A DNA stretch of 64,000 bases from Patagioenas fasciata (taxonomy: Eukaryota; Chordata; Aves; Columbiformes; Columbidae), in assembly GCF_037038585.1 (NCBI RefSeq), contig NC_092520.1:2323001-2387000 (forward strand). Reading direction: 5' to 3'. The translations under genes were made by a program, and so were the position numbers. Every line of letters starts with the position of its first letter. Positions within the stretch are counted from its first letter, which is position 1. Under the pieces are notes generated by a model. That model had not been told where the DNA came from and did no database searches. It saw nothing but the letters and a program-made list of their open reading frames with translations. Positions 57,501-64,000 of this stretch are shown here, one piece after another.

Positions 57501-59446
57501 GCTCTCACCACCCTCAGGGACAACAATTTCTTCCTCACGTCTGGCCTGAATCTCTCTCCTTTAGTTTAAAACCATCACACCTTGTCCCATCACAACAGCC
57601 CCTGCTCAGAAGTCTGTCCCCATCTTTCTTCTCAGCCCCTTTTAACTCCTGATAGGCCGCACTAAGGTCTCCTTGGAACTTCTCTTCTCCAGCTGAACAC
57701 CCCAACTCTCTCAGTCTGTCCTCCAGCAGAGCTGTTCCAGCCTCGTATCATTTCCATGACCCCTCATGCATGGAAGGTGGTTCCCAGGCCCTGGTACCTT
57801 GGTGACCTCCCCAACCACGAAGCCCTCGGAAGCAGCGATGTCAGGGACACCCTCAGTGCTGAGCCCGCGGCGGGTCAGGCTGCCGTACAGGGTCGGTTTT
57901 CCTGCAAGAAGAGCAGCTGCTCATACCAGACACCAGATCCCTCTGTCAATTCATCTTCCCCTAAACCCCTGAGCCCTCCAACCACCCTCACCATCCCCTT
58001 AAACCACACAGCACCTCTAAACCACTCTCAACCCCCCTTAAACCACAGGGCATCCCCCAACTGCCTTCACCCCTCCAAACCATAGCACATACCCTCAAAT
58101 GCTTTCACTCCTCATAACCCACAAAGTACCCCCTAATGCCCCTCACCCCCTTCTAATCCCTAGACCCTCAAACTCCCCTGACCCCCTTCTAACCCACAGG
58201 GTTAAGCAGGAAAAAACTTAATGAAACAGAAGAAGGGAAGTGTAGAGTCTTGGATCTGGGCAGGAACAACCCCAGGTTCCAGTGTAAGTTGGGGAAGAAG
58301 CTGTTGGAGAGCAGTGTAGGGGAAAGGGACCTGGGGGTGCTGGGGACAGCAGGGTGAGCATGAGCCAGCACTGGGCCCTTGTGGTCAGGAAGGGCAATGG
58401 TACCTGGGGTGGGTTAGAAGGGGGTGGTCAGTAGGTCAGAGAGGTTCTCCTGCCCCTCTGCTCTGCCCTGGGGAGACCACCCCTGGAATATTGTGTCCAG
58501 TTGTGGCCCCTCAGTTCCAGAAGGACAGGGAACTGCTGGAGAGAGTCCAGCGCAGCCACCAAGATGCTGAAGGGAGTGGAGCATCTCCCGTGTGAGGAAA
58601 GGCTGAGGGAGCTGGGGCTCTGGAGCTGGACAAGAGGAGACTGAGGGGGGACTCATTCATGGTTACAGATATAGAAAGGGTGAGTGTCAGGAGGATGGAG
58701 CCAGGCTCTTCTCGGTGACAACCAGTGATAGGACAAAGGGTAATGGGTACAAACTGGAACACAGGAGGTTCCACTTAAATTTGAGAAGAAACTTGTTCCT
58801 GGTGAGGGTGTCAGAACCTGGCCCAGGCTGCCCAGGGAGGTTGTGGAGTCTCCTTCTCTGCAGACATTCAAACCCGCCTGGACACCTACCTGTGGAACCT
58901 CAGCTGGGTGTTCCTGCTCCATGGGGGGATTGCACTGGATGAGCTTTCCAGGTCCCTTCAAACCCTCACATTCTGGGATTCTATGATCCCCAATTGTTCT
59001 CATCCCTTCTTAACCCACAGCCCCTCCTCAATCTCTTTCACCCCCTCCCAGCCCATTAGATTCCCCCAACCACCCTCACTTCTCATAACCAATTAGATCC
59101 CCCTCAACCATCCTCACAACCTAGAACTGCCCTCATCTGCTCCTTATCCACAGCCCCGCCCCAACCACGGGACACCCCCAAAGCACAGGACACCCCCCTC
59201 CAAACCACAGGGTCCCCTCATAACCCACCAGGTCCCCCAAACCCCTCCCGTTCCCGCCTCCTTAGGCCCCTCAGCGCTCACCCGGGCTCCGGCAGCTCAG
59301 CCAAGCCTCACCCTCGTCCCTCCTGCGGAGAGAAAGAGCGAGGCTAAGTGCGGGGAAGGGACCGAGGGCTGGGGAAGGGACCTGGAGGGCCGGACTCACC
59401 TCAACACTTGGCTCCAGTCGCTCTGGATCCGCAGCGTCGCCGCCAT
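42509..59446 (-). CDS. PAAF1: PAAF1, proteasomal ATPase-associated factor 1 (WD40 protein), 392 aa, 12 exons
   Basis: PAAF1 is a WD-repeat protein that binds 19S ATPases and assists or restrains 26S assembly (family knowledge). Minus-strand exons are 59400-59446, 59282-59322, 57798-57901, 56429-56518, 52947-53045, 52047-52197, 48561-48755, 48147-48238, 46002-46117, 44200-44282, 43797-43879 and 42509-42586. All are in phase, 1179 nt, 392 residues, equal to human as I recall it. The N-terminus is [19 protein letters not shown] blades include [15 protein letters not shown] with [23 protein letters not shown] with DAQLKVW, and [13 protein letters not shown] with DGTARLWD. The C-terminus is [15 protein letters not shown]. 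Introns hold at least thirteen CR1 pieces. Its start codon faces COA4 across a shared promoter. Confidence 0.96.
42808..43570 (-). mobile_element. CR1 LINE, young subfamily copy A
   Basis: Bottom-strand copy in the last PAAF1 intron, in sense with PAAF1. It ends 5' at GCCCTTGTTCT. Confidence 0.93.
44549..45440 (+). mobile_element. CR1 LINE, young subfamily copy A
   Basis: Top-strand copy starting in RT 3' sequence (GGGGACACCAAGCTGGGAGG) and ending CTCATATTCTCTGATTCTGTG. It is antisense to PAAF1. Confidence 0.93.
45490..45592 (-). mobile_element. CR1 LINE 3' fragment, diverged
   Basis: Bottom-strand CR1 tail with CCCTCAAGATCATCGAGTCC on the top strand, more diverged than its neighbours. Confidence 0.75.
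46436..46575 (+). mobile_element. CR1 LINE 3' tail
   Basis: CR1 tail with GGTTGGACTTGATGATCTCA and the CCAACCACAATGATTCTCTG end, in a PAAF1 intron, antisense. Confidence 0.85.
46637..47086 (-). mobile_element. CR1 LINE, second subfamily
   Basis: Bottom-strand copy very close to those at 13027 and 56560, facing the previous tail (tail to tail). Confidence 0.92.
47279..47638 (-). mobile_element. CR1 LINE, third subfamily
   Basis: Bottom-strand copy with the top-strand block CCAGTGCCACCCCTGCCATG, shared with 57328, 63135 and (reverse) 61305. Confidence 0.9.
47925..48097 (+). mobile_element. CR1 LINE 3' tail
   Basis: Top-strand tail ending CCAACCAAAACGATTCTGTG. It is antisense to PAAF1 and stops 50 bp from the exon 8 donor side. 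Confidence 0.88.
49265..50278 (+). mobile_element. CR1 LINE with RT C-terminus, separate subfamily
   Basis: 1 kb copy with the frame FADDTKLGR and [18 protein letters not shown] (CR1 RT, including the catalytic FADDT block), then the 3' UTR and a CATTCTGTGATTCTGTG end. It is antisense to PAAF1, in the intron between exons 6 and 7, and is the most RT-complete top-strand copy here. Confidence 0.94.
50279..51039 (-). other. PAAF1: PAAF1 intron 6 segment, no feature seen
   Basis: Intronic stretch between two CR1 copies. No exon-like frame or repeat was recognised. Confidence 0.5.
51040..51935 (-). mobile_element. CR1 LINE, young subfamily copy A
   Basis: Bottom-strand copy running from its 3' end (CCCAGAATGTGAGGGG on top) to RT 3' sequence (complement of GGGGACACCAAGCTGGGAGG). 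It is in sense with PAAF1. Confidence 0.93.
52505..52585. repeat. AT-rich low-complexity tract
   Basis: Mostly TATATA and TTTAAATATA runs, in the PAAF1 intron between exons 5 and 6. Confidence 0.9.
53835..54280. other. Unrecognised stretch, open in several frames
   Basis: About 290 bp (53835-54125) is open in two top-strand frames and one bottom-strand frame, and its composition differs from the AT-rich intron around it. The top-strand frames include [15 protein letters not shown]. It has no splice-phase role in PAAF1. I do not recognise the protein in any frame. It could be a fragment of a processed pseudogene or chance. Confidence 0.3.
54285..54585 (-). mobile_element. CR1 LINE internal fragment
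   Basis: Bottom-strand copy collinear with 40870-41175 in reverse (GGCCACACCAGTGCTGGTCC block). It lacks the 3' tail. Confidence 0.88.
54875..55112 (+). mobile_element. CR1 LINE 3' fragment
   Basis: Top-strand copy with the GGGGAACAATTTCTTCCCC block and the CCAACCAAAATGATTCCTTG tail. Confidence 0.9.
55113..56428 (-). other. PAAF1: PAAF1 intron 4 segment, no feature seen
   Basis: 1.3 kb of intron next to exon 4. Open frames here lack splice or phase support, and no CR1 was seen. Confidence 0.5.
56560..56990 (-). mobile_element. CR1 LINE, second subfamily
   Basis: Bottom-strand copy in sense with PAAF1. Its 3' end lies about 40 bp upstream of PAAF1 exon 4. Confidence 0.92.
57328..57768 (-). 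mobile_element. CR1 LINE, third subfamily
   Basis: Bottom-strand copy with the CCAGTGCCACCCCTGCCATG block. Its 5' side ends about 30 bp from PAAF1 exon 3. Confidence 0.9.
57950..58200. repeat. Degenerate C-rich simple sequence in PAAF1 intron 2
   Basis: Loose repeats of AACCACANNNCACC type (CCCCTTAAACCACA, CCCTCAAATGC), resuming at about 59000-59260 after a CR1. The CR1 at 58238-58985 appears to have split one such tract. Confidence 0.6.
58238..58985 (+). mobile_element. CR1 LINE, young subfamily copy A
   Basis: Top-strand copy ending CTCACATTCTGGGATTCTATG. It is antisense to PAAF1 and sits inside the C-rich simple sequence. Confidence 0.93.
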
Positions 59447-59620
59447 CTTATCGAGGCATCCGCACCGCCTTCCGCCTCCTTCCTTCCCGTCAGCCCCCGC
59501 GGGGTGGAAGCGGAAGGGAAAGACATCCTCCAATCAGAGAGCGCTCCCGAGGCCACGCCCCACCCGGTGGTGCCGTCCGCGACGCCAGCCTTAAAGGGGC
59601 CGCGCTGCGTTGCTGGTCAG
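59447..59620. promoter_or_regulatory. Bidirectional promoter PAAF1/COA4 with COA4 non-coding exon 1
   Basis: GC-rich, CpG-bearing sequence of about 170 bp separates the PAAF1 start codon (minus) from a GTATGG donor at 59621 (plus). It holds CCAAT at 59530-59534 and a GC box, CCACGCCCCACCC, at 59553-59565. No TATA box was seen. The stretch just before 59621 (ending TGGTCAG) is inferred to be the untranslated first exon of COA4. The head-to-head gene pair makes this the only room for both promoters. Confidence 0.65.
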
Positions 59621-59639
59621 GTATGGGGGGGCTGGAGTG

Positions 59640-60660
59640 CGGGAGGGTATGGAGGGTGCTGGGTAACCATAGGTGGGGGTAATGTGTAGGGGAGGTGCTG
59701 GAAAATCATGGGTGGGGGCGGGAAGGAGATAAAGGGTGTATGGTACGTGCTGGGCAACCATGGAGGGCTGGGGGCTGAGTGAGGATTGCTGAGCTCTTCC
59801 TGGGGTGCATGAAACATATCGGGGCACCCATGGGTGGGAGTAAGGTGCGTGGGGGTTCCTGGGGACGTATGGATGGGGGTAAAGCTGTAGGGGACTCCTC
59901 GATACCCATGGGTGGGTATAAGGTGCATGGGGGGTGCTGGGCACCTATGGGTGGGGTTAAGGTGCATGGGGGTGCTGGGCACACATGGGGGGCTGGGGGC
60001 TGCATGTGGGGTGCTGAGCTTCTCCCGGGGTGGGTGGAGCATATGGGACACTCATGGTGATATGGAGGGTGCTGAGCACCCATGGGTGGGGGGTATGGTA
60101 TATGAAGGGGTGCTGGGCACCTATGGGTGGGATTAAGGTGCATGGGGGGTGCTGGGCACTCCTGGGGGGTTGGGAGCTGTGTGGGAGGGTGCTGAGCTCC
60201 TCCTGGTGTGCATGAAGAGTATGGGACACCCATGGGTGGGACTAAGGTGTGTGGGGAGTGCTGGACACCTATGGTGGGGATATAAGGTGCATGGGGTGCT
60301 GGGTACTCATGAGGGGTTGGGGGCTGTTTGGGGGGCGCCATGCGCCTCCTGGGGTGCATTAAACATATGGGGGCATCCATGGGTGGGGTAAAGGTGCATG
60401 GAGAGTGCTGGGCACCTATGGGGAGGGTATAAGGTTCATGGGGGTGCTGGGCACCTATTGGGGGGTGGTATAAGGTTCATGGGGGGCCGGGGGCTGCTTG
60501 GGAGGTGCTGAGCTCCTTTGGGGTGCATGGAGCATATGGGGGCACCCATGGGTGGGGTAAGGTGCATGTGGGGTGCTGGGGTTTGGGGGCTCTATGGTGG
60601 GGTGCAGAGCTCCTCCTGGAGAATGTGGAACACACAGGGGCACCTACGGAGGTACAAGGC
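59640..60660. repeat. G-rich minisatellite filling the COA4 intron
   Basis: About 1 kb of degenerate repeats. The basic unit is about 35-40 nt (GGTGCTGGGCACCCATGGGT, then GGGGTAAGGTGCATGG). A longer period includes GGGGTGCTGAGCTCCTCC and a block with GCATATGGGGCACCCATGG. It is G-rich on the COA4 sense strand. Open frames of up to 224 codons on the bottom strand are repeat artefacts. Confidence 0.88.
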
Positions 60661-60768
60661 ACTTTGGTGTGTTCCCCCAAAAACAGGATCATTGACCCAA
60701 GCAGGGCTCTCCAGGGGGTGACAACACCCTGATGCCCACCAGCTGTGTGACACCCACCCAGCCCAGCG

Positions 60769-61014
60769 ATGGCGAGACCCGGCCACGCCAGGAACCCCCG
60801 GTCGCTGGAGGAAGATGAGGATGAGGACCCCGTGGACGCCATGATCGGGCGGACGGGCTGCCTGGCGCAGCACCGGGCGCTGCAGGAGTGCATGGCGGAG
60901 CGGCAGGACTGGCGGCACTGCCAGGCCCAGCTCCGCGCCTTCGGCGAGTGCATGGAGCGGCGCCAGCGGCCCCGCCAGCCGCCCCCCGCGCGCCACGAGC
61001 CCGCCGGCGACTGA
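60769..61014 (+). CDS. COA4: COA4 (CHCHD8), cytochrome c oxidase assembly factor 4, 81 aa
   Basis: This small intermembrane-space protein of the twin CX9C family is needed for complex IV assembly (family knowledge). Two C-x9-C pairs are exact: C31/C41 (in GCLAQHRALQEC) and C51/C61 (in CQAQLRAFGEC). QDWRHCQ matches the human QDWRQCQ as I recall it. An acidic stretch (EEDEDEDPVD) precedes the first pair, and the tail is Arg/Pro-rich. The whole frame is in one exon after a GCCCAG acceptor at about 60761-60766, with an untranslated exon inferred at the shared promoter. Human COA4 is 87 residues; the shorter tail is ordinary variation. Confidence 0.93.
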   Translation: MARPGHARNPRSLEEDEDEDPVDAMIGRTGCLAQHRALQECMAERQDWRHCQAQLRAFGECMERRQRPRQPPPARHEPAGD

Positions 61015-61105
61015 GACCCGTGGGGACGCCACCATTGGCGCCCCTGCGCTGTTTGACCCGTTTTCTGTGATATATTTTTAATAATCCACGCTGCGTCGTT
61101 GGGAA

Positions 61106-61111
61106 ATTAAA
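61106..61111 (+). terminator. COA4: Variant poly(A) signal ATTAAA, COA4
   Basis: ATTAAA lies 92 nt after the COA4 stop and is the common second-choice hexamer. No AATAAA is closer. Confidence 0.6.
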
Positions 61112-61304
61112 TCTAGTGGTTTGTTATCCTGGCTCCAGTGTCTTTGTGCTGCTGGGGATAACTGGGAGCTCAGAGGGGATGTCTGTAGGGTTGGGTGGGA
61201 GTTTCCAGCCCCAAATGTCCCAAATTTGGAGCATTCGCGGCATGGGTGTAACATCCCTGCTGTGGATTTCAACTGTATTGAAGCCTTTCTGGAGTTAAAA
61301 GGGG

Positions 61305-61610
61305 ATTAGAAGAAAGATGGGGACAGACTTTGGAGCTGGGCCTGTTGTGACAGGACAAGGGGTGATGGTTTAAACTAAAGGAGGGAGATTCAGGCCAGAC
61401 ATGAAGGAGAAATTGTTGTCCCTGAGGGTGGTGAGAGCCTGGCCCAGGTTGGGCAGAGAGGTGGTGGATGAACCATCCCTGGAGACATCCCAGGCCAGGC
61501 TGGACGGGGCTCTGAGCAACCTGAGCTGGTGAAGATGTCCCTGCTCATGGCAGGGGTGGCACTGGGGGAGCTGGGAAGGTCCCTTTAACCCAAACTGTTC
61601 TATGACTCCA
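61305..61610 (+). mobile_element. CR1 LINE, third subfamily
   Basis: Top-strand copy with CATGGCAGGGGTGGCACTGG and the ACCCAAACTGTTCTATGACTC end, between COA4 and MRPL48. Confidence 0.9.
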
Positions 61611-61611
61611 G

Positions 61612-62505
61612 AGCTTTTCCAGCAGCGATAACCTCATGTCCCACAGGATGGGACTTTGGAGGGGATTCATCTCCTGGGAAGCTCCAGGAGCATCAAGTAC
61701 GTGGGAGAAAGGCTCTGGTGAGGAGAAATGCTCACCTGAATGCAATCTCCTAGCAACTCATCTTGGGGAGGATGCTAATGAGTTATTTTCCCTCTTTTAA
61801 AGAGCTGCCTAGAATGGGAAAACAAACAAACTGGTTTTGGGGGCAGGAAAAACCTCCTCATAGTGTCCATCAAACCAAGGCCTAAATTTGGTTCGAACAC
61901 ACTTCAAAGGATGGTGTGGTCGGGTATCACGTCAGCTCCGGCCCAAAATAAAAGCAACTGAGTGCACCCCACCTTAGAATTCGAAATAATGAAGATTGGA
62001 GTGAATAAACCCAGCACAAGGACCTGTTAAACCCAGCAGAATTGGGTCTGTCTTAGCTGAAACCAAGCAAATGGGTGTTGTAAGACTGGGTTGATTTCAG
62101 TGATCCAGGGGAAGGTTTATCAGAAATTAAGGGGAAATTTTGCCACCTCTGATGCTTTTTTCCATCGGAAAGGAGTTGAGCTGCTTGGGGATGATTATCC
62201 CCAACCCTCCCAGGGCTCTGAGGCTCCATTTGTGTTGGTAAAGCTCCGATTTAAGCGGTTTTACAAGAATAACGCGTCGCTCTGGCCTCCAGCTGAAGAA
62301 AGGAGCAGGATGGGTCACTTCAACATCAAATTGCTGCGGTAAAGTATCATTAACTTGCAGAGATTTCCGCAGACTGAAACCTGCAGAAATCCTCAAATAC
62401 CAAAAGCCAAACAGGCAGGAAAAAATAGATTAAAAGCTTAGAACTGGGAAAAGTAAACCCACATTTTATCCTGCACCCCGTTCAGTCAGAGTACAGACGA
62501 CCCGG
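61612..62505. other. Spacer between COA4 and MRPL48 3' ends, no feature seen
   Basis: An 83-codon open frame (62091-62342, plus) has no recognisable relative and no splice context, so it was not called. No other feature was seen. Confidence 0.45.
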
Positions 62506-62520
62506 CTATAAACACATCTC

Positions 62521-62526
62521 TTTATT
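62521..62526 (-). terminator. MRPL48: Poly(A) signal AATAAA, MRPL48
   Basis: TTTATT on the top strand is AATAAA for the minus strand, about 140 nt past the MRPL48 stop codon. Confidence 0.7.
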
Positions 62527-62665
62527 ACAACAAACTGCTTGACAACAGTGCCAATTTCTTGCAGATCACCAAATTATCAGTGCAGTGAAGTCGCCTTCTG
62601 GAGGTTCAAGTGGTTTTGCGTTCCCGGAGTCGGCTCTGAAGTGGATGGAGCGTTTCTTCCTCGCC

Positions 62666-62740
62666 TCAATTCATCTGCGCAAGCAGCTCTTCAAGTTCCG
62701 GCCGGGACTTCAATCGGCTCTTGAAATGAGCTTCGGTGTG
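62666..62740 (-). CDS. MRPL48: MRPL48 last coding exon (mitochondrial ribosomal protein L48), partial
   Basis: A 75-nt exon after a CTCCCCAG acceptor reads [20 protein letters not shown] and ends QMN plus a TGA. This matches the human MRPL48 C-terminus ([25 protein letters not shown] from memory, shown only as its key run RPELEELLA). The protein is a large-subunit mitoribosome component. The place and strand fit the conserved order COA4 then MRPL48. No further exon was found between 62741 and 64000, so the rest of the gene lies to the right. Confidence 0.85.
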   Translation of the reverse strand, partial: [24 protein letters not shown]

Positions 62741-63134
62741 CTGGGGAGGGAGGGAAAAGGAAGGAAAATGAGCAAATCCGAATCGCCTCTTGAGCACTTT
62801 GTGAAATCAAGAGGAAGACAAACCTTATCCCTAAGAGAATCGCTGAGAAGTGGAAAAATAAAAGACTTAAATGAAGGCAGGGAGTGGGAAGTCACCGCAG
62901 GGTCAGAACTCATGGGCAGCTCCACCTGGAAGCTGGTGGGAGAGGTCTAAACCTCTTGTCTTACATCCAGCCTCGCACAGGAGCGGTGTTGGGGGTAAAT
63001 CATTGAGGGTGGAAAGATTCTGGTGGAAAGGGAGTGTGGTAACTGCAAGGGGCTGCTCTGAAATTCAGCCTCGTCGGCTCCTCCCCACCTGGGGAACTGC
63101 GGTTGGAAGAGTAGGCAGCGGTATCACGCTCAAG

Positions 63135-63602
63135 AATCATAGAATCACAGGACAGTTTGGGTTAAGGGACCTTCCAGCTCCCCCAGTGCCACCCCTGCCA
63201 TGAGCAGGGACATCTTCACCAGCTCAGGTTGCTCAGAGCCCCGTCCAGCCTGGCCTGGGATGTCTCCAGGGATGGTTCAGCCACCACCTCTCTGCCCAAC
63301 CTGGGCCAGGCTCTCACCACCCTCAGGGCCAACAATTCTTTATATCCAGCCTCAATCTCCCCTCCTTTAGTTTAAAACCATCACCCCTTGTCCTATCACA
63401 GCAGGCCCTGCTCAAAAGTCCATCCCTATCTTTCTTCTTGGCCCCTTTTAAGCACGGAAAGGCGGCACTAAGGTCTCCCCGGAGCTTCTCTTCTCCAGCT
63501 GAACACCCCAGCTCTCTCAGCCTGTCCCCCAGCAGAGCTGTTCCAGCCTCGCATCATTCCTGGGGCTCCTCTCCTCTCCATGGCCCAATGTCACCGTTCT
63601 CC
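63135..63602 (-). mobile_element. CR1 LINE, third subfamily
   Basis: Bottom-strand copy in the last MRPL48 intron with the CCAGTGCCACCCCTGCCATG block and the tail complement AGAATCATAGAATCACAGGA. Confidence 0.9.
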
Positions 63603-64000
63603 CTACAGAGAAAAAGCTACCAGCAAAAATTAAGAAGAAAAAAATAAGAGCCCTAAGGCAGACACAGGACTGCAGCCAAATCAGATTATTACCGGACTCC
63701 AGAGACCTTCTCCCGTATTCCTTCTGGTTTGCAGAGCTGGAGATAACTAAACATTCTTCAAAGAAACCAACTGTGTTTTCCTGTTTGAATTCATTGTGCT
63801 GCTTTCCCTTTCCAGCCACAAAAGTCCTTATAAAAAGTCCCCATATAAAAAGCACCTCCTGTGACTGTTTTGTCTGAATGTAACACAACAGAAGTTTAAA
63901 TATGTCCTTATGTTGGGTCCACTAGTAAGCAGGGTCCTGTCCTCAAGCCCTCAGTGCTGAGAAAACTATTGGGTCTTTCTATAGAAAACAAGCTGAACAT
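63603..64000 (-). other. MRPL48: MRPL48 intron to window end, no feature seen
   Basis: No MRPL48 exon could be placed here in the expected frame, and no repeat was recognised. Confidence 0.5.

Noticed and set aside
59706-60380. 224-codon antisense frame in the COA4 intron
   Set aside because: Minisatellite artefact: His/Pro-rich repeats, with several other frames open over the same bases.
62091-62342. 83-codon open frame between COA4 and MRPL48
   Set aside because: No recognisable domain, splice context or conserved neighbour. It is probably chance.
1-64000. LTR or retroviral elements, CRISPR arrays, tRNA or rRNA genes
   Set aside because: None was recognised on either strand. The interspersed repeats seen are CR1 LINEs and simple or tandem repeats.

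Overview
The window is avian nuclear DNA. Three things point to a bird: dense CR1 LINE copies, introns ranging from AT-rich to very GC-rich, and a single uncoupling-protein gene whose protein reads like chicken avUCP. No tools were run. Gene calls rest on reading the frames, matching them from memory to known vertebrate proteins, and checking that splice sites and codon phases agree from exon to exon.

The gene order is the conserved vertebrate block known from human 11q13.4, with matching order and relative orientation: C2CD3 (+, 3' two-thirds only, 385-31516), one UCP gene (+, 33853-37840), DNAJB13 (-, 38645-41998), PAAF1 (-, 42509-59446), COA4 (+, 60769-61014) and the last coding exon of MRPL48 (-, 62666-62740). 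UCP, DNAJB13 and PAAF1 reconstruct to full-length proteins of 307, 316 and 392 residues. The last two equal the human lengths as I recall them. C2CD3 gives 21 exons in one unbroken phase chain of 1549 residues; its first 18 exons are well supported and its last three less so.

Region by region: 1-32140 is C2CD3, with AT-rich introns holding scattered CR1 copies, a 22-bp tandem repeat and a (CCCTTT)n tract beside an exon. Positions 32140-33480 are intergenic. Positions 33480-38200 are the UCP gene, whose introns 2 and 3 are almost wholly minisatellite. Positions 38600-42000 are DNAJB13, whose second intron is almost wholly one CR1. Positions 42000-59450 are PAAF1, loaded with CR1. Positions 59450-59620 look like a shared PAAF1/COA4 promoter. 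The COA4 intron (59621-60760) is a G-rich minisatellite, and MRPL48 converges on COA4 from the right.

The genes do not form a pathway. C2CD3 acts at centriole distal ends in ciliogenesis and DNAJB13 in the axoneme of motile cilia and sperm. UCP is an inner-membrane carrier, COA4 helps assemble cytochrome c oxidase, MRPL48 is a mitoribosome subunit, and PAAF1 binds proteasomal ATPases. They are neighbours by old synteny. I found no undescribed gene system. The notable signals are non-coding: repeat-built introns, CR1-derived splice context, decoy splice sites in a minisatellite, and a dual-frame exon pair near the C2CD3 end. I saw no retroviral or LTR element, CRISPR array, tRNA or rRNA.
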